Shown here piece after piece: positions 45,230-53,660 of a stretch of 64,000 nt of DNA. The notes beneath the pieces were generated by a model. The model ran no database searches. It was not told where the DNA came from and saw only the letters and a list, made by a program, of their open reading frames with translations. The stretch covers positions 999,966 through 1,063,965 of the forward strand of contig NZ_KB235914.1 of assembly GCF_000332175.1 (NCBI RefSeq), in the 5' to 3' direction. The position numbers and the translations under genes were made by a program. This stretch comes from Pseudanabaena sp. PCC 6802. GTDB lineage: Bacteria > Cyanobacteriota > Cyanobacteriia > Pseudanabaenales > Pseudanabaenaceae. Every line of letters begins with the position of its first letter. The stretch's first letter is position 1.

Positions 45230-46296
45230 TGACAATCGCATCAAGCGAATTTGTGGGCGAGATTACGGCTAAGGTTGAATCTAAATCGAATACTCCTACA
45301 CTGCCACCCGGCACTACTCTTAGAGACATTATTAAAACCCTCCCACCCGAAGTATTTGTCAAAAATACGCCTAGGGCATGGTTGGGTGTGGCTTTTAGCT
45401 TGCTGGCAGTGGGCTTAGGCTATGCCAGTATTGCTTTTGCACCCTGGTATCTCTTACCCTTAGCATGGATATTTACGGGCACTGCCCTCACGGGCTTCTT
45501 TGTTTTGGGGCATGACTGCGGCCATCGCTCTTTCTCTCCAAAACTTTGGGTCAACGATTTGGTGGGGCACGTGTTGTTTTTGCCACTCCTTTACCCATTT
45601 CACCCCTGGCGGATCATGCACGATCGCCATCACAATCACACCAATAAGCTCGGTGAGGATAATGCTTGGTACCCATTCACCGCTCGGGAGTACGCCGAAA
45701 TTAAGCCCTACGAGAGATTTTTCTACCGTTTAATTCGCGGTCGCTTTTGGTGGATTGGTTCGATTATTCACTGGGCAGTGCTGCATTTCGATGCCAGCAT
45801 TTATCCAGAACGCCAGAGATCTCAGGTAAGATTCTCTGCTGGTTTGGTAATCGCTTATGCCGCGATCGCTTTTCCATTAATCATTGCGTTCGGTGGCATT
45901 GCTGGCTGGGTTAATTTCTTCTTAATGCCCTGGCTGGTTTACCATTTCTGGATGAGTACGTTTACAATCGTGCATCACACTATGCCCGACATTCAGTTTA
46001 AGGAAGGCGATCGTTGGAATGCGGCTCAGGATCAACTAACCGGCACCGTACATTGCGATTATCCTGCTTGGGTAGAGTGGCTTTGTCATGATATCAACGT
46101 ACATATTCCTCACCATATTTCTACCGCTATCCCTTTTTACAATCTGCGTAAAGCACATAAATCCTTGCAGGAAAACTGGGGCGAGTATCTCTATACCACC
46201 AAGTTTTCATGGGAACTAATGAAGCAGATTGGGGACAAATGCCATATATATGACGAGCAAGACTGCTACCGTAGTTTTAAACAAGCAGGGTTTTGA
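45229..46296 (+). CDS. desA: Acyl-lipid fatty acid desaturase, DesA (delta-12) type
   Basis: 355 residues, membrane-bound di-iron desaturase that puts a second double bond into lipid-linked acyl chains. The three histidine boxes are present: HDCGH at about 95-99, HDRHH at 131-135, and HIPHH near residue 292 (NVHIPHHIST). Hydrophobic pairs flank them. This box spelling and the C-terminal EYLYTTKFSWELMKQIGDKC fit omega-6/delta-12 enzymes; omega-3 DesB is the alternative. A strong terminator follows. Confidence 0.88.
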   Translation: MTIASSEFVGEITAKVESKSNTPTLPPGTTLRDIIKTLPPEVFVKNTPRAWLGVAFSLLAVGLGYASIAFAPWYLLPLAWIFTGTALTGFFVLGHDCGHRSFSPKLWVNDLVGHVLFLPLLYPFHPWRIMHDRHHNHTNKLGEDNAWYPFTAREYAEIKPYERFFYRLIRGRFWWIGSIIHWAVLHFDASIYPERQRSQVRFSAGLVIAYAAIAFPLIIAFGGIAGWVNFFLMPWLVYHFWMSTFTIVHHTMPDIQFKEGDRWNAAQDQLTGTVHCDYPAWVEWLCHDINVHIPHHISTAIPFYNLRKAHKSLQENWGEYLYTTKFSWELMKQIGDKCHIYDEQDCYRSFKQAGF

Positions 46297-46324
46297 TCGG
46301 CAAATAATACTAATTTGATTAGCA

Positions 46325-46360
46325 AATAAAAAAGTTAGGCACGCGCCTAACTTTTTTATT
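46325..46360 (+). terminator. Rho-independent terminator after desA
   Basis: Sixteen-base perfect arms (AATAAAAAAGTTAGGC, 46325-46340, and GCCTAACTTTTTTATT, 46345-46360) around a 4-base loop ACGC. The A/T ends let it work in both directions, also serving the convergent Hpt gene. Confidence 0.92.
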
Positions 46361-46398
46361 TGAATATTATTTGAATATTTGCTAAGGCTAACCGCTCT

Positions 46399-47523
46399 CT
46401 AGCAATCTCCCAATTTCTGCATAAATGCACGAAGCTGCTCGCGAAATTCATCGGCATTGCTATCCTTTGATTTGTCCCAGGCTGACAACCATATGGGCGC
46501 AGGTAGATGCCCGACTGGAGCCGAACGATCGAAGTTGATGCCAGCCGTGCGAATCCAGGCATTGTCTATCCGCCAGGCCACGCGATCGCCAAACTCGCGC
46601 CACTGCTCTACGGACTTATCTTCCTCAACAATGGCACCAAATACACTACTGATATCATCTTCCTGCTGCAGTGCAGTTACGAGATCCGGTGGTGGCAGCA
46701 GGCTTTGCAACTGCGATGAAACGACGATCTCTTCGGTGCGATGCGCCAGAACTAGTTCCTGAGCTTGCTTCACTTCGCGAATTACCACAGGTGCCAGTAC
46801 GCGAAAAGAGTTGTTGGGATTGCCAACTGCAGATTTTACAACTTCCAGCATGTCGCACCAAGGTTTGAGATCGAATTGATCGCCAGCTTGATACAGGCGA
46901 TCGCAGATTAACTGTAGGTTTTGGCGGCTAGTGGGGCGATCTGGTTCCTTAAAGACCTGCAGCATATCTCGCAGTTTGGCTGGGATATCCTCTTGGAAGA
47001 CCAAAGTCATCGCTCTTTCTTCCCCAGAGGTTCTGCCCACAGTGATCGGCTCGATTACCTGCCTTGCAGGAGGCGTTGTAACTTCTACAGTTGCCTTGCC
47101 ATCCACCAGGTTGTTGAGATGGTCTTTGAGCTGAGCAAATAGCGGCTCAACATCAGACATAATTGCGTCGGCATCTTCTTTTCCCAGTCCAAATGGACCG
47201 CTCAAATGCTCTAACAGGTCTTTTAGCTTGTCAAAGCTTTGGAGAAATAATGTCTGTAATTGCTGATCGACATTAAGACCGTTGTTGTCTTTTATAACCT
47301 TGAAATAGTCTTCCAGGCGGTGAGAAATATGCTGCACGCTAGAAATACCAAGCATAGCTGCTCCACCTTTAATGGAATGGGCAGCTCTAAATACCTCATT
47401 TACCATCTCAGGATCGGTAACCATAGATTCCAAGTTAAGCAGTCCATTCTCTATGGTAGTTAAGTGTTCTAGGGCTTCTTCGATAAAATAGCCCATGATT
47501 TGATTTTGCTTTGCTGGATCCAT
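46399..47523 (-). CDS. Hpt-domain phosphotransfer protein
   Basis: 374 residues from ATG 47523. The N-terminal Hpt domain (about 1-110) has YFIEEALEHLTTIENGLLNL and the phospho-acceptor histidine in FRAAHSIKGGAAMLGI (His49). A second alpha-helical region (150-300) and a C-terminal Trp-containing segment have no domain I know. It lacks the kinase and CheW parts of CheA, so it is probably a freestanding phosphorelay component, possibly for motility or chemotaxis. No chemotaxis gene lies nearby. Confidence 0.8.
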   Translation of the reverse strand: MDPAKQNQIMGYFIEEALEHLTTIENGLLNLESMVTDPEMVNEVFRAAHSIKGGAAMLGISSVQHISHRLEDYFKVIKDNNGLNVDQQLQTLFLQSFDKLKDLLEHLSGPFGLGKEDADAIMSDVEPLFAQLKDHLNNLVDGKATVEVTTPPARQVIEPITVGRTSGEERAMTLVFQEDIPAKLRDMLQVFKEPDRPTSRQNLQLICDRLYQAGDQFDLKPWCDMLEVVKSAVGNPNNSFRVLAPVVIREVKQAQELVLAHRTEEIVVSSQLQSLLPPPDLVTALQQEDDISSVFGAIVEEDKSVEQWREFGDRVAWRIDNAWIRTAGINFDRSAPVGHLPAPIWLSAWDKSKDSNADEFREQLRAFMQKLGDC

Positions 47524-47586
47524 AACGGCAAGCACCCTACGAGTAAATACAAGTGAAAATAACGTGTCAAACTTAACTATTAGTAG

Positions 47587-48189
47587 CTATTTAGTAATGG
47601 AAGCCGTATAGGCTTGCTTTTGCACGCTAAAACCAAAGCGTCCCAAACTGTGTTTTTGCCATAGCCGATCGATCGTTTGCAGATCTTGGCAAGGCAGTCG
47701 ATTAATTTCCTCAACAGATAAATAACTGCCCTTATTCTTACTTAAAGCCTGACAGAGCAGGTCCCAGGTTTCCTGGTTGGCTTGTTGCCAATGCCCTCCT
47801 GACAACAATTGATTTAGCCTCGTATAATCTATACCTACAGCGGAGCTAAAAGTTTCCTGCTGCATCTGGCTAGCTGTATCGGATAGATTGGCCGTTGACT
47901 TAGAGCGTCTAAATTTAAGCACGAGCGCGCTATTACTACTGCTAGGGCTACCATTAAGCAGAATAACCTCACCCGTCTCCGAAATCTTAATCGCAATATC
48001 AACTTCGTCAAGCGTTAACCCACCCCGATCGCTCAGGTCAAAATGCTGAACTAGATCGATCAACTTATTGACATTTGCCGCGATTGCTTTGCCATCAACC
48101 GCTCTCACAACGGATTGACGATTGTAGCCGTCATTACTTTCCGTTCCCGTGTTATTAACAATCTCAATCAAAAATTCTTCACTACTCAT
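47587..48189 (-). CDS. Two-domain protein with a C-terminal GUN4-like module
   Basis: 200 residues. The N-terminal ~95 residues contain GGLTLDEVDIAIKISETGEV and end with a short strand before KFRRSK, recalling small domains that precede effector modules in cyanobacteria. Residues ~120-196 match GUN4: YTRLNQLLSGGHWQQANQET, LSVEEINRLPCQDLQTIDRL and SLGRFGFSVQKQAY. The protein stops soon after the FGFSVQ motif, so the last third of a normal GUN4 domain is missing. GUN4 binds porphyrins and stimulates Mg-chelatase; whether this short form does is unknown. Confidence 0.72.
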   Translation of the reverse strand: MSSEEFLIEIVNNTGTESNDGYNRQSVVRAVDGKAIAANVNKLIDLVQHFDLSDRGGLTLDEVDIAIKISETGEVILLNGSPSSSNSALVLKFRRSKSTANLSDTASQMQQETFSSAVGIDYTRLNQLLSGGHWQQANQETWDLLCQALSKNKGSYLSVEEINRLPCQDLQTIDRLWQKHSLGRFGFSVQKQAYTASITK

Positions 48190-48218
48190 AGCATTTAGTG
48201 ACTAGTTGGGTAGATGGC

Positions 48219-50144
48219 TTACAGAATTCGCTCTCCACTAAGAGCTTCTGAGCGTGGCTCGTCCGACCTAATTTCACTGGGCGCAACGCTATCCAGTTCC
48301 TTAGGCTCAATTATATTGGGTATACTTAAAAGCTCTGCCTTATTAGAAGCAATTTTATCAGCGATCGCTTGTTTTGTAAGCGCATTAGTATAGGCAGCAA
48401 CTATTGCCTGTCGATCTACCATACCAACCACACGGCTAGTAGAGTTGCGATCGACAACTGGTAGTTGTTGTAAGTCTCGCGTTGCCATACGTCTGATCGC
48501 ATCGGCGAGAGACTCATCTGCAAAAGTATGCAACACCTCTTTAGTACAGATTTCTTGCACTGTTAGTAGTTTGTTGATTTGATGGCTCGAGTTAGGCATG
48601 GATAACGCCCTCTCAATGTCCCGTGTTGTAAGAATACCCAAAAGATGATGAGAGTCATCAACGATTAAGGCACTATGGAAATAACCGCTAGTAAATACCT
48701 GTGCTGCTTGTAGCATAGGCATAGAGTATTTAAATGTCAAAGGTTGTACGGTCATCACCTCTGCAATCTTAATTTGACGGAGAATGTCATCCTCTTCGGG
48801 CTGAGAGGACTTTTTCCCCCCTGAGCCTGCAATCTGGCGGGACTGTAACTGCTCTACTAGCCAGGCACAGAGACCCACTGCTGCCATTAGAGGTAGCACG
48901 ATGCGGTAATCTCGTGTCATCTCAAACAAAAGCAGGACGGCAGTTAAAGGTGCCCTGACCGTACCTGCCAGTACTGCCGCCATCCCAACTAGGGCATAAG
49001 CAGGCGGCGCTGCAATAGGGATTGCATGTGGGAGAATCAATGCTAATGCCTGAGCGTAGGTGCTACCAAGGATCGCCCCCAGAAATATAGCAGGTGCAAA
49101 TATACCGCCAACAAAACCACTGCCTAAGCTGATCGCCGTTAGCGCTAGCTTTGTAAATAGCAAAATTACCAATAGCCCCACCCCAAAATGAGCATCTTGC
49201 AGTAGCGATTCTACAGTTTCGTAGCCTATGCCCATAACTTCAGGAAACACTAGTGCTGTTGCGCCAATGCAGCCACCACCGATCGCCAGTTTTAGGGGTA
49301 TAGATAGGTCTGCCATCCAAGCAAATCCGAGCGCTTTGCCAGCAAATACTTCCTGCGCCAGTTGCAGTGCTCGGGAAAATGCGATCGCCACCAAACTTGC
49401 TAGTAAACCCAGCCCCAAATAGAGCGGCAACTCCCAATAGCTGCGCACTTCATAAGCAGGTAAATTAAAAGCTGGCTGCCCCCCAAACCCAATTTGCGCT
49501 ACCAGAGCAGAAACAACGGCGGCAATTACAACAACGCTGACACTGGAGTTAAAGCTAGACTTAGTATTACCAAAGGTATCGCCTAGCAATACCTCCAAGG
49601 CAAAAAACACACCAGCAATAGGAGCATTGAAACCTGCTGCCAGACCGGCTGCAGCGCCTGCACCTACTAAGAGCCGGGTTCGCTCTGTGGAAAACCGCAG
49701 TAACTGACCTAGCAAAGAACCAATATTACTCCCCAACTCTACGCTAGGACCTTCTGGACCTAGGGATGCCCCCGCTCCTAGGGATAAAGCTGCCGCTATT
49801 GTTTTGAGTGGAATTTGGCTGTAGGGCAATCGCCCCCCTTCCTTGGCAACTGCATATGATAGGCTCCCAAATCCTGCTTCGCTTTGTTGCAGGCGCAATC
49901 GCAGACTGCTAACTACCAAACCCCCAATAATTGGGATCGATACAATCAGCCAACTTCCGTAACTGGCAAGCCCAACTGCTAAATAATGCCAATAGAACTC
50001 CTGTGCCGCATCTATCAGCCATCGAAACAGTAAAACCCCAGTTCCGCTGCCCAGCCCCACCAAAATCGCCAGCACTAACATAATCGTGGCAGCAGAGGGC
50101 TGGAGACGGTTTAACAGTACTACTAAAGGACGCGAGAGCTGCAT
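48219..50144 (-). CDS. ClC-family chloride channel/transporter with two CBS domains
   Basis: 641 residues with about ten TM helices. The anion-selectivity stretches are visible: LGAGASLGPEGPSVELGSNI, whose GPEGP holds the gating glutamate, and SGFVGGIFAPAIFLGAILG. Two CBS domains follow at about 450-590 (VMTVQPLTFKYSMPMLQAAQ, LLGILTTRDIERA, LQQLPVVDRN), likely nucleotide-sensing. A ~55-residue charged tail ends the protein. It is 29 bp upstream of the GUN4-like gene on the same strand, so co-transcription is possible. Confidence 0.92.
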   Translation of the reverse strand: MQLSRPLVVLLNRLQPSAATIMLVLAILVGLGSGTGVLLFRWLIDAAQEFYWHYLAVGLASYGSWLIVSIPIIGGLVVSSLRLRLQQSEAGFGSLSYAVAKEGGRLPYSQIPLKTIAAALSLGAGASLGPEGPSVELGSNIGSLLGQLLRFSTERTRLLVGAGAAAGLAAGFNAPIAGVFFALEVLLGDTFGNTKSSFNSSVSVVVIAAVVSALVAQIGFGGQPAFNLPAYEVRSYWELPLYLGLGLLASLVAIAFSRALQLAQEVFAGKALGFAWMADLSIPLKLAIGGGCIGATALVFPEVMGIGYETVESLLQDAHFGVGLLVILLFTKLALTAISLGSGFVGGIFAPAIFLGAILGSTYAQALALILPHAIPIAAPPAYALVGMAAVLAGTVRAPLTAVLLLFEMTRDYRIVLPLMAAVGLCAWLVEQLQSRQIAGSGGKKSSQPEEDDILRQIKIAEVMTVQPLTFKYSMPMLQAAQVFTSGYFHSALIVDDSHHLLGILTTRDIERALSMPNSSHQINKLLTVQEICTKEVLHTFADESLADAIRRMATRDLQQLPVVDRNSTSRVVGMVDRQAIVAAYTNALTKQAIADKIASNKAELLSIPNIIEPKELDSVAPSEIRSDEPRSEALSGERIL

Positions 50145-50320
50145 GACGGCTTCAGATTTAAGGGGGTAAGTTGTACGTTAGCAAAAAAATACAGTTGGGG
50201 TTTATCTCTAACATTTATGTTGCATCTCTTGGGTACATCCCCCGCCGCTTGCGGCGAACTAACTGCCGAGGCTAGCCTCAGGGGTTCGTACCTTTGATTG
50301 ACTAACGACACCAAACCTCT

Positions 50321-52633
50321 CTACTCGTCAGGGAAACGATCCATATCCAGGTCCGGATCGATCTCAGTCGGTAGAACAACCTGCTCGCCGGGTTCGAGAT
50401 TGGCGGCAGCGTCAATACTGGCTAAAGCTACTAGATCGATTTGCTGGCGATAGTAGTCAACGCTTTTGACCTGGACTTCAATGCGATCGCCCAAACTATA
50501 TTGACGTTCGCTACGGCGACCGATCAGAACTGTTTGCGCCCGTCCGCCCTTGCTCTTGCCATTAGTTTGGGGAAATTCGTACCAGTCGTCTTTGAGCGAA
50601 CTGACATGCACTAGACCTTCAACCAGTAAAGATTCGATCTCGACAAAAAAACCATAGGATTGAACTCCCGTGATAATCCCAAAGAAATTTTGTCCGGTTC
50701 TCGCTTGCATGATCTCGGCTTTGCGCAAACCTTCGAGATCTGTTTTAGCCTTGTGAACCAGGTTGTCTTGCTGGTTGAGCTTTGGCAAGATTAACTCTAG
50801 CTCGGAGACCACTTGACGTTCTCTTTCAGGTGGCAGCACGCTCCAACTAATCTGACCGTGACAGCTAGAGCTATGCAAATCTACGCTCTCTTTGCTGCGA
50901 GTATTGCGACGATCGCGTCCTTCTTGAAACACCAGATGTAGCAGACGTTGAATTAGCAAATCGACATAGCGATGTTGGGGAGCGATCGCGTGCACGTAGG
51001 GAAACTCCGGTGCTAGAGCAAGACCGAAGTGAGAACCAGGCTGCAAACTGTACTCTCCGATCTTTAACAATGACATCAACAGGTATTTCAAGATATCGCA
51101 ACTGCTTTGCCTGTCTACCTGGGTCACCTGTGCTAAAAAGTTTTGGAAATCCTGAGATTGCAGGTGTTCCGGTTCCGCTAAACCGACAGATACGCCCATA
51201 CTCTCGCAAAGCTTGAGCCAATCTGCTACCTTGCTCAATTCCGGCGGTGATTGAGTGCGAAATAGAGCCGGTACGCCCAAAGCTACCAAGTGCGTAGCGA
51301 TCGCCCGATTCGCTAAGATAGACATCTCAGATACCATGCCGTAAATATAATTAGCCTCAGGTACGATTGGCACTCCTAAAATGCCCTCATCAGCTTCCTG
51401 CATAGGTGCATTGGGCAGAGTGATATGGAATGAGCCAAGACGATGTTGCTTGATCGATGTACCCAAATGCACGATATTACCGAGCAGATCGGCTAATTCC
51501 GCTTGCTTCGATTTAGCAGTGCCTTTTTGGGCGCGATCGTCGATAATTTCTTGTGCCTCGGCAAAACTCAATCTGGCATGAGTAGCGATCGCAGACGGGT
51601 AGATCTCAAACTCAGTTAAAACTCCATTACTATCTAGCTCGAACAACACCGACATGGTGAGATGCTCTGGCTGCTGCAGCACGCCAAGATCTGGGAGCAT
51701 GGGGATAACTGAATCGTCTAGGAAAGAGGTTCGCACTCGAAGCCGAGCAGCTTCATCTAAAACAGAGCCAACCGCAATATAGGCCGCATAGTCAGGAATA
51801 TGTACTCCCAGTCGCCAACCACCAGCCTGAGTTGACTCTAACGAAATCGCTGGTGCATTACCGATGGCGACAGTCATATTTTGACGCAGATCGAGCCTTT
51901 TCTTGAGATCGACTTTCCGCACCGCTTTGGGTAGGCTGTTGACCGCAGTCAAGACCTGACTGCTAAACTTGCGAGGCAAGTTATGCTTGCAGCAGACTAA
52001 ATCTACATCAGGCGTAGATTCTGCATCATCGCCCAGCACCTGCAAGATCTTGCCTATGGGCAAGTGACTGCCTAAAGGAAACCTCGTCATCTCAAGATGA
52101 ACCAATTTGTTCAATGCCACGCTTAGATCGGGATATTGTCTATCGGGCGCGAGATCGATCTCGAACAGCAAGCGATCGTCCAATGGTATGGCACGATACC
52201 CAGATTCAAAAGCCTTTACCTTAGCCAGAAGTGTAGGATTAGAACGCTCTACAATCAGTCGCACTTCACCCTCTGGACTGCGACGGCGCATTCCATCCTT
52301 AGTTACTTTCACCAGGACGCGATCGCCATTCCATGCAGTACTCAGCTTACTCTCTCGAATGTAAATATCCCCTGCACCCTCAACATCTTGGATCGCAAAG
52401 CAAAATCCTTTACTAGAACAACGCAATCGCCCCTCTACTAGGCCATCTTCTGCCAGACGGCGATAGCGACCCTTATCTTTTTCTAAGATGCCTACCCTTT
52501 CTAAGGCATCGAGTGCTACCTGGAGTTTGCGTATACTACCGTCATCGCCGATACCTAGTTTTTTTTCGATGACCTTAGGAGCGACAAATTTATCTGAGAG
52601 GCTATCTAGCAGTTGAGAGATCGAAAATTCCAT
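50321..52633 (-). CDS. RNB-family (RNase II/R-like) protein lacking the catalytic aspartate cluster
   Basis: 770 residues: N-terminal winged-helix/cold-shock region (VEGRLRCSSKGFCFAIQDVE), RNB domain (about 235-570) and C-terminal S1 domain (FFGIITGVQSYGFFVEIESL, about 655-735). RNB landmarks such as GWRLGVHIPDYAAYIAVGS and SVIPMLPDLGV are clear. The segment before them, where active enzymes have D-x(5)-D-x-DDA, reads NMTVAIGNAPAISLE at 252-266: all four metal-binding aspartates are absent. RNA binding is likely kept; exonuclease activity is doubtful. Its distance from relatives could also mean a shifted active site. Confidence 0.82.
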   Translation of the reverse strand: MEFSISQLLDSLSDKFVAPKVIEKKLGIGDDGSIRKLQVALDALERVGILEKDKGRYRRLAEDGLVEGRLRCSSKGFCFAIQDVEGAGDIYIRESKLSTAWNGDRVLVKVTKDGMRRRSPEGEVRLIVERSNPTLLAKVKAFESGYRAIPLDDRLLFEIDLAPDRQYPDLSVALNKLVHLEMTRFPLGSHLPIGKILQVLGDDAESTPDVDLVCCKHNLPRKFSSQVLTAVNSLPKAVRKVDLKKRLDLRQNMTVAIGNAPAISLESTQAGGWRLGVHIPDYAAYIAVGSVLDEAARLRVRTSFLDDSVIPMLPDLGVLQQPEHLTMSVLFELDSNGVLTEFEIYPSAIATHARLSFAEAQEIIDDRAQKGTAKSKQAELADLLGNIVHLGTSIKQHRLGSFHITLPNAPMQEADEGILGVPIVPEANYIYGMVSEMSILANRAIATHLVALGVPALFRTQSPPELSKVADWLKLCESMGVSVGLAEPEHLQSQDFQNFLAQVTQVDRQSSCDILKYLLMSLLKIGEYSLQPGSHFGLALAPEFPYVHAIAPQHRYVDLLIQRLLHLVFQEGRDRRNTRSKESVDLHSSSCHGQISWSVLPPERERQVVSELELILPKLNQQDNLVHKAKTDLEGLRKAEIMQARTGQNFFGIITGVQSYGFFVEIESLLVEGLVHVSSLKDDWYEFPQTNGKSKGGRAQTVLIGRRSERQYSLGDRIEVQVKSVDYYRQQIDLVALASIDAAANLEPGEQVVLPTEIDPDLDMDRFPDE

Positions 52634-53230
52634 GAGGTGTAAACTTGAAAGTAAAGTAACAGAACTTGAATGGCTTAATGACTTTAACGAGCTACAAAGT
52701 AATTACATAGTTAAATTACATAGTTACCAGGGATGCAACTCAAATCCCAATCGCTGTGTTTCTAACAGGTAACAACTTATATCCTTGAGAGTGCACAACA
52801 CACACCATGCAGTAGCGATCGAGCTGATATTCAATTCTCAAGCATGCTGAGATTGTTATTACAAACACGCGAGCATACAACATGATATGACGAAAGCGAA
52901 CAAAGAGGTGCCAGATTGCCACAGGAAAGCTTGTGAGGATAGCTCGTGCAAAGATCCCTAGGTGCTCGAGCATTTAAGTCTGGACGGATCTCTATGGTTT
53001 ATGCCCGCTATTACTGCTATTACTCAGGTTGTACCTACTTAAAATCATAATCTAAAGGTTGCAGTGCTAAGTGGCAAACCTTAAACATATCTTTAACTAG
53101 AACCCTACTATCTTAAAAATATTCGGTTCTATAATGTTGATATGACCTTAGCTAACCGTTTGCCTATGCAAAATCTCAGTTGTTTCCTTAGTGTTGTTTC
53201 CTTAGTGTTATCAAGAAATAGGTTTTAAAA
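52634..53230. other. AT-rich spacer
   Basis: About 600 bp between the RNB gene and the small IS-like element upstream of the porin. A 77-codon open frame on the minus strand (52740-52973) is hydrophobic but has no family resemblance and is probably chance. No RNA gene was recognised. Confidence 0.4.
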
Positions 53231-53546
53231 CCCCGTACTTCTAGCACGGCTTTTTAAGGATCTTATGCTACGATACAACCACTCTAAATGCATAAGCAAC
53301 ACCGTAAAATCTAAACCGGGTGGTTTGGAGCGGAAGCAAGCTTAGCAGCTGAGCAGTTGTGAAAGCGTTTGTTAGTCCATCTTTATACCAATGAGTACGG
53401 TAGAGCATACCGGAACTTTCGGACTAGGTTAGAGTAAAGCTTGGGGAGAGGTGACCGCTACTTTTGGTTAGAGCAATCTTAATCAAAGCAATAAGTTGCC
53501 TCCTAGAACCAAGAATCCCAGCGCGTTTGAGCTGGGGAGTGTCAAG
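53231..53546 (+). mobile_element. Small IS200/IS605-like non-autonomous element with guide-RNA-like right end
   Basis: The left part has a hairpin CCGTACTTCTAGCACGG (53233-53249) followed by TTTTTAAGGA and TATGCTACGAT, the arrangement seen ahead of cyanobacterial tnpB genes. The right part, from CTAAACCGGG at about 53312, is a ~230-bp GC-richer stretch ending in AGAATCCCAGC, then GCTGGGGAGTGTCAA, a hairpin (53517-53536) followed by GTCAA. That ending recalls tnpB right ends, where the omega RNA scaffold stops and the flanking DNA acts as guide. There is no transposase or TnpB frame. Structure is seen; family and RNA role are inferred from memory. Confidence 0.5.
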
Positions 53547-53660
53547 CGGTAAGTTAAAGGCCAGATTTTGGGTAAAACCAGAGTTACTTCTATAGACTTA
53601 TTGAAGTAATGTGTTATATATGCTAAAAGTATCTACGGTGTGAGAGTTTGGGTAAAAATT

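Noticed and set aside
52740-52973. Hydrophobic 77-codon minus-strand frame
   Set aside because: No ribosome site or family match; its composition suggests chance in an AT-rich spacer.
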